Below, piece after piece: positions 42,401 through 56,874 of a stretch of DNA of 64,000 nt (positions are counted from its first letter, which is position 1; each line of letters opens with the position of its first letter). The stretch is taken from positions 124,835,475 through 124,899,474 of the forward strand of contig NC_134543.1 in assembly GCF_050624435.1 (NCBI RefSeq), in the 5' to 3' direction. This DNA comes from Tenrec ecaudatus (Eukaryota; Chordata; Mammalia; Afrosoricida; Tenrecidae). The translations under genes were made by a program, and so were the position numbers. The notes beneath the pieces were generated by a model. That model was not told where the DNA came from and searched no databases. It was given only the letters and a program-made list of their open reading frames with translations.

Positions 42401-43690
42401 TGCAAGTAATTAATTGGTGGTCCAATACCATTTCCACAGGGGTTTCCCCACCACTCCCTGAAGTATTATGAGGCCCAGAAATTTCTAAATTGCCACAGTA
42501 AAATTTTGCTGAAAGTAATTAGAAAATGTTGTACTAGTATATAGACTTGGAATAGCTAGAAATTCTAACCCGATTCAGAAGACAATGTAGAACAAGGGAC
42601 ATCATTGCTGGTATCAGATGATTCTTGGCTGAAAGCATTGAACACAAGAAAGATGTTTATTGGTGTTTCAGTGGATCATAAGAAATTTGGGCTAACATTT
42701 CGAAGAATGGGAATTCCAGACCACTGCATTGGACTTACATGACCCTATACATAAACCAAGAGGCAGTCATTAGAACAGAACAAGGAGCAGTGAAGGGCTA
42801 AAACCATGCAAGGTATGTGTCAGAATTATATCATTTTATCACTTATACCATCTGTGTGCTTGACCAATAACCCAAGAAATTGGATTATATGAAGAATGTG
42901 GCATCTGGATTGGAGGAAGACTAACCAACAACCTGCAACATTTAAATGAGACAACCTTGCTTGCTGAAAACAAGGAGGACTTGAAACACTTCTTGAAGAC
43001 CAACAACAAGAGCTGTTAGTCTGGATTACATCTCAACATAAAACAAATATCCTAAGCCAATGACCAACAATAAATAAAAAACTGAAGTTATCAAGGATTT
43101 TATTTTGCTTAAGATTTATAACGTTTTGCCCTTGGAAGCAATAGTCAAGAAGTCAAATGGCATATTTTATTAGGAAAATCTGCAAAAGATCTCCTTTTAA
43201 AGTGCTAAACAGCAAAGATGTCGCTAAGGACTAAGGTGTGCCTGCTGCAAGCCAAGGTTTTTTCAGTTGCTTCATTTGCTGAACACTGAATAAGGAATAC
43301 TGAAGAACTGATGTATTTAATTATAGTGTTAGTAGGGAATATTAAATATAATAAGGATTACCAGAAGAATAAACACATTTCTCTTAGAAGAAAAACAGCC
43401 AGAATTCTCCTTAGATGCAAGGATGGTTCAACTTCATCGCACACATTTTGGATATGTCATCTGGAGAAACCAGTCCCTGCAGAAGAACGTGCTGCTTGGT
43501 CAAGTGGAGCATCAGTGGAAAAGAGGAAGGCCCTTAATGTGATGGATTGACAGCATGGCTGCAATAATGGCTCCAACATAGCAACAATCGTGTGGATGGC
43601 GCAGCACTGGGCAGTGTTTTATTCTGTTGTACACAGAGGTAGAAAAGAATTGACAACACCTAACAGCATCAATGTAAGCAACCTACAGCA

Positions 43691-44289
43691 GGAAGACAGC
43701 TAGAAGATAACTGCCATAGACCCTCTTGATTACAAGGCTGGTTGGGGGGACGGAGGAAAGGCAAACAGGAGCAACAGGCCATAGGATTTCTGAAATGTAA
43801 CTGGACATGGTTGATTAGTCATCAAGGTTGGTAAATAATGCTCCTTGGACCTTGGCTATGCTCACTGGGCTCTTGATTCTGCGGGTTTTCAGCCAGCCTT
43901 CTGCCTGTCAACGTTTGAGGGACCAAACTCCTCTTTCCATTCTGTTCTTTCACTGTCCTTTCAAGTCTAGTTGCTGTTGCTCCTATCGATATATACATAT
44001 ATATATTTAAGTTTAGGGTGTCTTCTGTGAATCTTACTGCCATTAGACAATAGCCACTACCAAAAATCTTTAAGGAGTCCTTTTCTCCGATCTGGGCTTC
44101 TGCTGGGACAATTGAGATGAAACATCCATAGCATCTAAACTCCAATTGCATGGATGCTGTGCAGAGGCCTTAAGAAAATATTCTATAGTCATGCCCTTCT
44201 GTTCATATTTAGACGATGTTTTCCTGGCAACACCCAACATTTTATTTTTGCCTCGAAATTATTAAACTTTACCGTCTGTGATGACTAAG
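43691..44289. other. Intergenic DNA, nothing recognised
   Basis: No coding, RNA or repeat feature that I can name. Confidence 0.35.
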
Positions 44290-44730
44290 ATTGTATGTCA
44301 AGGGGATTCTCCGGTTTGGAAGTTACAATATAGTCTTCCCCTGTAATAGCTGATATCATCATTTTCATTATGAAATGTCTCATGAACAGTCAATTCATAG
44401 AGAGGGACTTTCCTTGTGGGTATGGCCCACCCACACCCCATATTTGTCCCAGCAAGTTTATATGGGCATTCTGGCCAAACTCTAGCCTTTTGCTCACTTT
44501 GCACCCTGCACCTAGCTCTGAGCATGGGACTCTTCTTTCTCATCTTGAGCCAGCAGCCTGCTTTCTGACCCATAATCTTGGGTTTGTCAGGAGAAGCCTC
44601 CAACCTGATGTCTGACCCGTGGACTTGTCAAGCTTTTCCAATTTTAAGTAATTTCCTTGAGATAGATATGTACATGCAGGGCCTCTAAAAGGGTTGTAGA
44701 AAATGCCATTATCTTTTAATTTCATTTTAA
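44290..44730 (-). repeat. Unclassified dispersed repeat (candidate), second copy
   Basis: Minus-strand start 'tgaaattaaaagataatggc' resembles the start of 16930-16600. Holds 101-aa and 61-aa open frames without recognisable motifs. Confidence 0.35.
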
Positions 44731-44879
44731 ATCCACATCTGCAACGATCTCAGCGACTTCTAAACAGTTTCTTCAAGGTTTTTAGGATTTTACTAATGCC
44801 ATTTTCAAAATCCTTTCAACTTCCACCCATTGCTCCTTTCCAAACCCACTCTCACATTTCAGGCTTTTATTATGCTAGC

Positions 44880-45030
44880 ACTCCGCTTCCACACACTCAG
44901 ATCTGTGCTGCTCCTCTTCTCCTTTTATCATGTGTATGAATTATTTAGATATAAAGTCTATTTATATACCATGACATTCACCTTTTTAAAGTGTACAAGT
45001 CACCGGGTTTTAGTATACAGAAAGGTGGTA
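44880..45030 (-). repeat. Old L1 3' fragment (probable)
   Basis: 'cacctttttaaagtgtacaa' and 'gttttagtatac' match the antisense L1M 3' region. Confidence 0.5.
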
Positions 45031-45034
45031 CCAT

Positions 45035-46135
45035 TGGTTGAGCCAACGGTACTGAAGGAAGCTCAGCTGCACTCAAAGCATTAGTCAAAGACAAGGCTCC
45101 AGGAATTGATGGAATAGCCATTGAAATGTGTTGAACAAGCTGATGAAGCACTGGCAGCACTCACTTGTCTGTGCCAGGAAATTTGGAAGAGAGCTACTGG
45201 ACCAACGACTGGAGGAGATCCATATTTGAGCTTATTCCAAAGGAAGGTGACCCAATGGCATGCTCAAATGATAGGACATCATTAATATCACATGCAAGTA
45301 AAATTTTGCAGAAGATTATCCAACAACAGTTGGACCATAGCAAACTATGACTAAGCATAAAAAAGAATAGGGATTATAGAGTGCTCTTTGTCTTTATGGG
45401 GAAATGTACACAGACCTAGAGGCAGTTAGTTGAATAGAATAAGGGAAGGCTGTGTGGTTTTCAGTCAGAAGAGGCGAATCAGGGCTGTGCTCTTTCACTC
45501 GCTGTCTTTAATGTGCATACTGAGAAAATATTCTGAGAAACTGGGCCAGACAGAGGAGGAGGATCAGGATTGGAGGGAGGCCTAGTAACAACCATGGTAA
45601 GCAGATGATAGGACTTTGCTTGCTGGAGGTGAGGAGGCCTTGAAGAATTTGCTGATGAAGATCAAGGATTGTAGTCTCCAGGATGGATTACAACTCCATG
45701 TAGAGAAAAGAAAAATCCTCACAACTGGACCAATCGACAACATCTTCATGAGTGAAGGTGTCGAAGATGTCATTTTGTTTGGATCCACAAGCAGTGCCCG
45801 TGAAGCAGCAGTCATGAAATCAAAACATGTAAGACCTCTGTAACATGAACAAAAGTATGTCTAGGACGTACAGCCAGAACGCTTCTTAGAAGCGAGGTTG
45901 GCGGGACTGCCTTACATATTTTGGACACAATACGAGGAGAGAAACGGACATCATGCTTGGGAGAGGGTCAGCAAAATGGAAGGAGACACTAAACGAGACT
46001 GATTAACACGGCGGCAGCAGAGTTCAACCCTGACAATTCTGAGGATGACCCAAGACCAGGCAGCATTCTAATACATCGGCTATGAGTTGAAGCCCAGTCA
46101 ACGGTACCTGACAACAATCCGAAGTCACAAAGACC
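45035..46135 (+). mobile_element. RTE LINE copy (decayed)
   Basis: RT segments in order: LISHASKILQKIIQQQL at about 45290-45340 (RTE block 3), a degraded YADD region near 45600, and KILTTGPIDN ... DVILFGS at 45713-45785. The tail at 46080 ('cggctatgagttgaagccca') resembles the AfroSINE 3' end. Confidence 0.82.
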
Positions 46136-46139
46136 CAAG

Positions 46140-46640
46140 GCTGTTCTCTCAGATTCATAGTTGTTCTTACATTTGGGTATGATCTATTTTGAGCTCTTCA
46201 ATGGTGTGATGTAGGACCTTACCGTAGTCTCTGTCCTTTAATGGCTGCATCATAGTCCGTGCTATGGGATTATATTAATTTATTCGGCATTATTCCATTG
46301 TTTCAGTTTCTTGTTTTCTATTATATTAATTTATTCAGCATTATTCCATTGCTTCAGTTTCTTGTTTCCTATTACAAACAACGCTGCTTTATATTTAAAC
46401 GTGTCCCTAATACTAGTGTTTTTCTTTCTATGGGATAAAATTTTAGGTGCGGGATTGCTGCTTAGAAAGGTAATTGACTTGTAATGTTATCAGTGATAGA
46501 GTTCTTTCCCCTAGTAACAGGAAAACATTCTTCCTCATTCCCATTCTTTAGGCAAGAATGTCTTTGATTTTTGTCATTTTGATGATTGTACGGTTATACA
46601 GTAAACCTATAAAGGTCAGAAACTTGTCAGAAAAACAAAA
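46140..46640 (-). repeat. Old L1/HAL1-like fragment (antisense)
   Basis: 'gcattattccattg', 'aacaacgctgctttatattt' and 'gtgcgggattgctgcttag' follow the antisense L1 ORF2-end consensus. A 51-bp unit at 46268-46370 is tandemly duplicated. Confidence 0.55.
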
Positions 46641-46884
46641 CTGTGTGAACTATTTTTCCGTAAAATAAGCAATAGGAAAATGTTAAGATTGCACACTGTC
46701 AAAGGTGGGAAAACAAAGCAGTTCTGTCTCATTGCATGGCATTTTCTCTCTAGATGCAGATTACTGGGGTGCTGGGGAACAGAAAGAAGTGAGAGTAAGT
46801 GCTGTGACCCTAAAATTCCCTCTCGTTTGCTTTTCCTTGAAAATATTTTATATAATAAAGCTAAAAGTAATCAAACCATGTAGT

Positions 46885-47265
46885 AGTTGCCTATTGTCGC
46901 TGTAACAAATCTGGTTTAAACACAGTGTTTTATGGTTCTCCAGGCTCTATAAATGGGCTGGTTTCCTGGGGCAAAACCCCAGGTGGCACTGGGGTTGTAT
47001 GCTTTCTGGAGGCTCCTTTGCCTTGTCCATATTCTAGAGCCTCGGTTCCTCAACTGACGGGGACTACCGCCCCTTCTCAGAAAGTTACTCAGCGCCTCTG
47101 GGAACTATTGCCCAGAATCCTGCCCCGCCCCTACCCCCACGTGATGGGATGGTCACTTTGGCAGACACTATCTAGAGGTTGCATTCATTGGCTCAAGGAC
47201 CTACATCCCTTCAGCTTCTGCTTCCACCGTCACCTTTCCTCTTGATGCTGGCTCTTTTCGCTCTG
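46885..47265 (+). mobile_element. LTR-like fossil, MaLR type (tentative)
   Basis: 'gttgcctattgtcgctgtaa' and 'tgctttctggaggctccttt' recall the antisense end and body of old mammalian MaLR LTRs. Very decayed. Confidence 0.35.
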
Positions 47266-47753
47266 TAAGTCACCCTGGAGCCTACCTTAAGTGACCCTTA
47301 AACTGCACTGTGATTTGTTATTGCAATACATCAGTGAAGCCTGTGAGAGCCAGGGCTCCACAGGATTGCTTTGTTTTTCCAGGCTTTAGCAAGCTTTGAG
47401 CCATTTCTATTGTTTGTTCAGTGGAAAATATTTTTGTGTTCCTACTATAACAGGTTTCCACCTTACACAAGTTCAGGCTTTGGCAGCTTTTATTGTACTT
47501 CCATGTATTGTGTTTTTATAGTTACAATATGTAATTAACAAACTAATGAATTCTCTCCGTTTTTAATCATTTAGGCCTAATTTGTAGCAATTTGGATAAG
47601 ACTGGAAGTTACAAATCGATGGTTTCTATTCATGAGAAACAAATCAATCAGAATGTATTTTTTAAATGCATAACAGATTTATACAGTACGTCATAAATAT
47701 ATGGTATACTCAAACATACAAAAAATAGGGGAGAATTTTCCCATAATCAGAAC

Positions 47754-47759
47754 TTTATT
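47754..47759 (-). terminator. RPS27L: RPS27L poly(A) signal
   Basis: AATAAA on the minus strand, 138 nt past the stop codon; gives a short 3' UTR. Confidence 0.8.
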
Positions 47760-47896
47760 GAAAGGACTGACACCAAAATAGGAGTTCACTGCCCTGTGCT
47801 TTGTAAGTAGCTGCATTCTCTTGGCAGCTTCGCCAGCATTGCCGAGCTGAGCAGGCTTTCTGTGACACAACAGGAATTCAGGAAGTTGGTGGAGCT

Positions 47897-50171
<2,275 letters not shown>

Positions 50172-50649
50172 GTCGCTCCTCTCGCCAGCCTCGCGGCGTC
50201 CACACCTGCAGCGACGGCGCCAGCCAACTGCGGGCGCACGAGCGCCGGGCACCCACTTCCGGGATAGAGGAGGCCGCGGGAGCGGCGGCTGGGCGGCGCG
50301 TCCGCTCTGGGCGCTCCTCTCGGTGGTGGAGGTATGCGTCCGGCCGAGCCTCCGCTGGAGGCGCCGCGCTCTGGGGTGGAGGGCGTCGGGAAGGAGTCCC
50401 CAAGCTCAGGGCATCCAAGCCTGTCAGCCCCCAGTGCGCTCCCGGGGGGGGGGCACCGCAAGTATCTTACTATTCTCGGTTCTTTGGTGCATTACAACCC
50501 GTGAGCGTCTAGTCTACTTGTGCATCCAGTATCCATGGTGCAAATTTCATACGTTCTCTGTGGAATATGTGCCTGTGGGACATCTACGTGGCCTCCTGCT
50601 GTTGGACTCCCTCGCGAGGATGGTTGGTCTTTGTCATAAGACAATCAAG

Positions 50650-50750
50650 GGGTGGCTATAACATATCTATATCTATATATCTGTAGATATCTATATATAG
50701 ATGTATCAATATGTATATATAGTTGTATCAATATATATAGATATATAAAG
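50650..50750. repeat. AT-rich (TATA/GATA) low-complexity tract
   Basis: Repeated tatctatatat / tagatatat motifs with internal dyad symmetry, directly outside the inverted repeat that starts at 50753. Confidence 0.8.
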
Positions 50751-50752
50751 GG

Positions 50753-51012
50753 GGCAGGGAGGGGCCTACCAGAGAATTAAGCACTAGCGAGTTACAAAGT
50801 TCTTGCAGGTTTGCTAATAAATGCTTAAGGCATACAACTCTTCTCTAAGCCTCAACCCAAAGGCACTCTGCTGCACTTCTGAGTGTCAGCAAGTCCAACT
50901 ATTCCAATTAAATGCCCAGAGGCACGCCACTTCGCAAGCCAGCCCTGCACAGCAACTTTTGTCATCTGGTAGGCCCCTTCCTGTATAACTATATATATAA
51001 CTCTCTATATAT

Positions 51013-51077
<65 letters not shown>

Positions 51078-51116
51078 ACTCGCTAGTGCTTAATTCTCGG
51101 TAGGCCCCTTCCTGCC
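50753..51116. repeat. Near-perfect 41-42-bp inverted repeat flanking 281 bp
   Basis: Arms 50753-50794 and 51076-51116 differ by one indel and one substitution. A further direct partial copy (ggtaggccccttcctg) lies at about 50970. The loop contains TA-rich runs and a (CT)n tract. Confidence 0.88.
51016..51075. repeat. (CT)n microsatellite, about 30 units
   Basis: Pure CT/GA mirror-repeat tract next to the right arm of the inverted repeat; capable of triplex (H-DNA) in principle. Confidence 0.95.
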
Positions 51117-51369
51117 TCATGCCCCGAGTGTACTGTTGCCTTGGGCCTGAAAATGCAATGAGTGTCTTGGAGAGCCTACAAAAATATTTTGACGAGGACA
51201 AGCTTGCGGGATGGGTGAGAGAGGGAGTTTGACTGAAAGCTGAAAAACCAGAGATGCTGGACCCGAAGCCTGCTCTGCATAGAAGTCCTTAACTACTTTT
51301 TATTTCTGTTCACCGAAACAAAACCTGTATGATGCACCTTGTGAAAAAGGTAGACAAACAGAAGAAAAC

Positions 51370-51485
51370 TGCCACAGGCTTTATACTCCTATAAAGAGTT
51401 ACAGTGTCCGAAACCCACAGGGGCTGTTCTATCCTGTCCCATGGGGTTGCTATGAGTTGGCATCTGGATGGCAGTAAATTGAATT
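51370..51485 (+). repeat. AfroSINE 3' part
   Basis: 'ctataaagagttacagtgtc', 'ctgttctatcctgtccc', 'ggttgctatgagttggcatc'; the head is missing. Confidence 0.8.
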
Positions 51486-51499
51486 GAAGTTGCAGAGGT

Positions 51500-52590
51500 A
51501 AACATTTTTTTAAACGTTTTATTAGGGACTCATACAACTCTTATCACAATCCATACATCCATCAATTGTGTAAAGCACATCTGTACATTCTTTGCCCTCA
51601 TCATTTTCAAAGCATTTGCTCTCCACTTAAGCCCCTTGCATCAGGTCCTCTTTTTTTTCCCCTCCCTCCCCGTTCCCCACTCCCTCATGTGCCCTTGGTA
51701 ATTTATACATCGTTATTTTGTCATATCTTGCCCTATCCGGAGTCTCCCTTCCCCCCTTCTCTGCTGTCCCTCTCCCAGGGAAGAGGTCACATGTAGATCC
51801 TTGTAATCAGTTCCCCCTTTCCAACCCACTCACCCTCCACTCTCCCAGCATCGTGCCTCACACCCTTGGTCCTGAAGGTATCATCCACCCTGGATTCCCT
51901 GTACCTCCAGCCCTCATATGTACCAGTGTACAGCCTCTGTCCTATCCAGGCCTGCAAGGTAGAATTCGGATCATGGTAGTTGGGGGGAGGAAGCATCCAG
52001 GATCTGGGGGAAAGCTGTGTTCTTCATCGGTACTACCTCGCACCCTAATTAACCCATCTCCTCTCCTAAACGCCTCTATGAGGGGATCTCCATTGGCCGA
52101 CACTTGGGCCTTGGGTCTCCACTCTGCACTTCCCCCTTCATTTAATATGGTATATATATACATATACATATACACATATATACACATACATACACACACT
52201 TATATCGTTGTTGTTGTTTTTTTTCATGATGCCTTATACCTGGTCCCTTGGCACCTCGTGATCGCACTGGCCGGTGTGCTTCTTCCATGTGGGCTTTTTT
52301 GCTTCTGAGCTAGATGGCCGCTTGTTCACCTTCAAGCTTTTAAGACCCCAGACACTATCTCTTTTGATAGCCAGGCACCATCAGCTTTCTTCACCACATT
52401 TGCTTATGCATCCATTTGTCTTCAGCGATCCTATCATGGAGGTGTGCAGTCAATGATATGATTTTTTGTTCTTTGATGCCTGGTAACTGATCCCTTTGGG
52501 ACCCCTCGATCACACAGGCTGGTGTGTTCTTCCATGTGGACTTTGTTGCTTCTGAGCTAGATGGCCGCTTGGTTATCTTCAAGCCTTTAT
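51500..52590 (-). repeat. L1 3' UTR (antisense) with two internal units
   Basis: From 'acgttttattagggactcat' at 51515. The 'cttccatgtgggctttttt' unit recurs at about 52220-52450 and 52450-52590. A (TA/CA)n tract lies at 52150-52200. The 196-aa frame is repeat. Confidence 0.88.
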
Positions 52591-53868
52591 ATATGTGGAT
52601 TTAGAAATAGATCTATGTGCATATATGTATACATTTAGTATTAAGGTAGCAGATAGACATTGGGCTTCCACTCAAGTACTCCCTCAATGCAAGAACACTT
52701 TGTTCTATTAAACTGGCATTCCATGATGCTCACCTTCCTGACACAACCGCTGAAGACAAAGCGGGTGCATAAGCAAATGTAAAGAAAGCTGATGGGCCCG
52801 GCTATCAAAAGATATAGCATCTGGGGTCTTAAAGGCTTAAAGGTAAACAAGCGACCATCTAACTCAGAAGCAACAAAGCCCACATGGAACAAGCACAACA
52901 GCCTGTGTGATCACGAGGTGCCAAAGGGATCAGTTATCAGGCATCAAAGAACAAAAACTCGTATAATTGTGTGCTCACCTCCCTGATATGATTGCTGAAG
53001 ACAAATGAGTGCATAAGCAAATGTAGTGAAGAAAGCTGATGGTGCCCGGCTATCCAAAGATATAGCATCTGGGGTCTTAAAGGCTTGAAGGTAAACAAGT
53101 GGCCATCTAGCTCAGAAGCAACAAAGCCCACATGGAAGAAGCTCACCAGCCTGTGTGATCACGAGGTGTCGAAGGAATGAGGTATCAGGCATCATCAGAA
53201 CAAAAAAAATTCATATCATTGTGAATGTGGAGAAGTGTGGAGTGGAGACCCAAAGTCCATCTGTAGGCAATTGGACATCCACTTATGAAAGGGTTGTTGG
53301 GAGGAGACAAGCTAGTCAGGATGCAATGTAGCAATGATGAAACATACAACTTCCCTCTAGTTCTTAAATGCTTCCTCCCCCCCAGCCTCCACTATCATGA
53401 TCCCATTTCTACCGTACAAATCTGGCTATACCAGAGGATAGACACTGGTACAGATAGGAACTGGAAACACAGGGAATCCAGGGCGGATGATCCCTTCCGG
53501 ACCAGTGATGAGGGTGGTGATACCCAGAGGGTGGAAGGAGGGTGGGGTAGAGAGGGGGAACCGATTATAAGGATCAACATATAACCTCCTCCCTGGAGGA
53601 CAGACAACAGAAAAGTAGGTGAGGGGAGATGTCAGACAGTGTAAGATATGATAGAATAATAATTTATAAATTATCAAGTGTTCATGAGGGAGTGGGGAGG
53701 GATGAGGGAGGGGAAAATGAGGAGCTGATGCCAGGGGCTTAAGTGGAGAGCAAATGTTTTGAGAATGACGAGGGCAATGAATGTACAAATGTGCTTTACA
53801 CAATTGATGTATGTATGGATTGTGATGAGCTGTATGAGCCCCCAATAAAATTATTTTTTAAAAAACAT
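52590..53868 (+). repeat. L1 3' UTR (sense) with two internal units
   Basis: Opposite orientation to the neighbour, complete to its poly(A) end 'caataaaattattttttaaa'. The unit is duplicated at about 52735-52935 and 52975-53175. Confidence 0.88.
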
Positions 53869-54710
53869 GCACAATGCAGGAAGAACTTCAGGCTACCCTG
53901 GCTTAAAGAAAGAGGCGTTGGGGAAAATAAATCATCAATTAACATTTAGCACCCACCCCTCCTGCCTTAATGATCAGACATCTGGTCTTCTGGCCATCTT
54001 CCTGTTTCTGCGTCCTGTGAATCCCCCTCCTCCCCCCACCTCCCCAGGCCCATGCTAGCTGCCTGCGCCTTCAGGGAAGGAAGTGAAGTACTTCAAGGCA
54101 GGTACTCTCTCGAATGGCATGGTCTTTCCATATCTCATAGTAGAAATGCTTTATGAAGTTGCTGAGCTCACCACAGTCCAGGCAAGTACAATCGCCCTCC
54201 TTTCCAAAGTCTTGCAGCACTGACTGCTGGCATTGATCGCGTCTCAATAGCCACTGCTGTCTGGCATGGGTGTTTTAGCAATTTCACCTCAGCTATACAG
54301 GCTGAGCCATTAGGAGATGTCTGAAGGAAAAAGAAATGTGGCTCAGAAGACAGTTGAGAGTAAGACTCATCTTCCCCAAATATGTCCCCCGCAGTAGTCT
54401 TCTCATATTAAACTACTTAACTAAATTAAAGGACTCAACTAAATTAAAGTGGTCTTCCAAGTTGCCCTTACATGAAAGTTAAACACCATTGGCTCCAGGT
54501 ATATTTCAAAGCACATTTCTCAACAGTCACATACTCAGTGCCAACTCTGTTGTGATTGGGTGGCATCAACACTGAAGCAGTGGGACACCAGTAGAACTTT
54601 GGCTGGTTTTAAGGTATTAAGGTGATGTCACTTTATCAGTTATTGGAAGCACACTGTGGTAGCCACCTGATCTGGAGTCAATGTAAGGATTAAGAGTGTA
54701 GGGGTGGAGT
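53869..54710. other. Intergenic DNA; one unexplained minus-strand open stretch
   Basis: No repeat recognised. Minus strand 54265-54073 is open for about 60 codons without an ATG (contains D-C-T-C-L-D-C-G-E); see findings. Confidence 0.35.
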
Positions 54711-54714
54711 CCAG

Positions 54715-55196
54715 GCTGTCAATCTGGAGGTAGCCAATGAGACTTCTGTGTGGGCGTGGCCTTCTCCTGAGAATTCTGGGAAATCTGGGACTTCCTTCTT
54801 GGAGGTGAAGACACCTCTCTCTCGTGCTCTCTGCTACTTCCTGGGAGACATTGCAGAAGACAAGCCACTTGGACGCAACCAGACCTCAGAAGCCAGAGAA
54901 GCCACAGAGAGACCCCTGCCAGCACTGAGATATTTCCAATGACACTGGACCCAAAGATTTTCTACCCACTGGCCCGTGGTCTTCTGTATTCGGTGTCATT
55001 GCATGTGTTTCATGAGTCTGAAGAGGACCTTATAGATTGATATCGGACATATGGGCTAATATCAGACTTATGGACTTGATTTGGACTGGGCTGGGATGTT
55101 TTCTTAATGTTCAATTGCTCTTGTATATAAATCTCTTTCTTATACACATATGTGAGTCCATGGATTTGCTTCTCGAGTCTACCCAGACTAACACAC
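54715..55196 (+). mobile_element. MaLR/ERVL-like LTR fossil
   Basis: Body 'gaccccctgccagcactgag'-type sequence at 54910 and end 'gtctacccagactaacacac' match the LTRs at 40214 and 41250. A CT/TCTG-rich run follows at 55196-55236. Confidence 0.6.
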
Positions 55197-55407
55197 ACAC
55201 TCTCTCTCTGTCTCTCTGTCTCTCTCTCTTTCTCTCAATCCTGATCGGGAAATGCCAAATCTTATTTTAGGAACTCCCCACAATCATCAGCATAATTAAT
55301 AAAATACCCATACGGACACATTTGGGTGTCCATTTCTCTATCCTACGATTTAATGATGGAGCAGGAATGAAAATTAGGAGAAAGAATGGGCAACTAAACA
55401 AAAAAGT

Positions 55408-55598
55408 CCGCCTCCCTGCCCTCCAGTCGATGCCGATGCATCACAGCCCTACAGGACAGGGTAGGCCTGTCCCTCTGAGTGTCTGAGACTGGAACTGTTT
55501 ACAGCAGTAGACAGTCCTGTCTTTCCCCCTGGCGGCCGCAGACTGTTCAGAATCTTGCAAATCACAACCCAGTGCATAACCATGACGCCCCTAGACTA
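55408..55598 (-). repeat. AfroSINE copy (antisense)
   Basis: 'ctgccctccagtcgatgccg', 'ctacaggacagggtaggcc', head 'gtgcataaccatgacgcc'. Confidence 0.9.
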
Positions 55599-56470
55599 AT
55601 CCAAAGCTGGAGGACTGGCCTTGAGGAGGTGACTGGCTCATCATTTCTTTTCCTGGTCCTAACATATCACACAGTAAGAACTTTCTAAGAAACTGCTTTC
55701 TGACCTGCTAATACGGTAGTCGAACATTAGATTTAGAATTTTCAGAAAGGACAATACATTCCATTTTTTAATTAAGTCATCTGATTATTCATTCATTCAT
55801 TTATGTGACGGGTATGTTATTGGTTGTTTTGAGGATCAGGACAGAGAAATTATAAACAATTTGTACATAATTATTTTTTGTTGTTGTTCGGGGTCATACT
55901 GGCTACGTTTCTGATGTTTGGGGTTGGAAGGGGATGCGAGGGCAGGCAGTGTGTCCACTCTGCTGCCATGGGCTGAGGATGTCCTCCGTAACTGATTTAG
56001 CTCAGCATCCGTAGTCAAGGGAAGACAAGAGCTCTGCTCTGGCTCTCTAGCCTGCTTGTGGCTCTCTCTCACTTCCATTTTTAAACATGCTTTAATTGTT
56101 CTTAACGTGTGTTCTAATGTTTGCTCTTAACTTAAATTCGCTGATTGAGGTTCCAGTCTCGGGGAGGAATATAGACAATGCATGCCACTCATTTTCCAGG
56201 CAACCACCCCAGAGCTGGCTCAGGAGAGCGGTCCTTCTCTCCGTGGGCTTTCCTTCTCCACTGGCTCCTGCAAGTCGGGTTTGCAGTTTCTTGTCACTCT
56301 TTTCACATTTCTTTGGACAGGCTCCAATTCGCCCATTTCCCTCTGAAAGTATGCCCAATGACTCAACGCTCTGCCAGCTCAGAAGAGCAGAGGGGCATGC
56401 CTTTCCTCTGTGGATCAGCCGAGCCCAATATGGCAGGAAGCTGAGAAATGCTTTGTGACTTACATGCACT
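55599..56470. other. Intergenic DNA, nothing recognised
   Basis: Open frames on both strands at 56092-56590 overlap one another without motifs; not called. Confidence 0.35.
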
Positions 56471-56474
56471 TGTA

Positions 56475-56835
56475 ACAGACTGTGATGGTAAGATTTTAGG
56501 TCGACCCGATGGTACCTGTGTGGAGATAGGGGTAGGGTCCAACCTGTCAATCAGGTCACAGCTGATCATGCCTCGTTGTGGGGTTGACATTTAAGGAGGG
56601 ATGTCCTCCTTCCTGCTTGACTGAGTCCTCTGTCTCACCGCTGGGCCAGTGGCCGATGAGGATGCCAAGACTGGGGACTTCCAGTGTCCTCAAATCCACA
56701 TGACTCTGCACCCACTGGCCTGTGATCTCCCAGTTGCCAATTCATCTTCATCCTTTACCCCTGGCAGTTGCATGCGTCTGAGAGTCTCTGGACCCATGGA
56801 CATGCGTTGGATGGGACTGGGATGCTAAGATTCTG
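56475..56835 (+). mobile_element. LTR-like fossil related to the MaLR-type copies
   Basis: 'ccaacctgtcaatcaggtca', 'cactggcctgtgatctcc' and 'gggatgctaagattctg' parallel the LTR at 54715-55196; more decayed. Confidence 0.45.
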
Positions 56836-56874
56836 TATTGATATAAGATTCTGTATTGATAAAGAATTCTTTTA

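Larger units (their letters stand above)
41770..43690 (+). mobile_element. RTE LINE copy, interrupted
   Basis: RTE sequence at 41770-42010 and 42470-43690. The phrase 'aagaaagatgtttattggtg' / 'gtggatcataagaaatttgg' (the RT block around the first catalytic Asp) occurs in both parts, so the element is rearranged or two copies overlap. The 3' end is 'ttctgttgtacacagaggta', as in RTE. An LTR fragment and a piggyBac fragment lie between. Confidence 0.75.

Noticed and set aside
51500-53868. Single L1 with twin-priming 5' inversion
   Set aside because: The inverted half carries its own poly(A) end, which twin priming does not produce; two insertions fit better.
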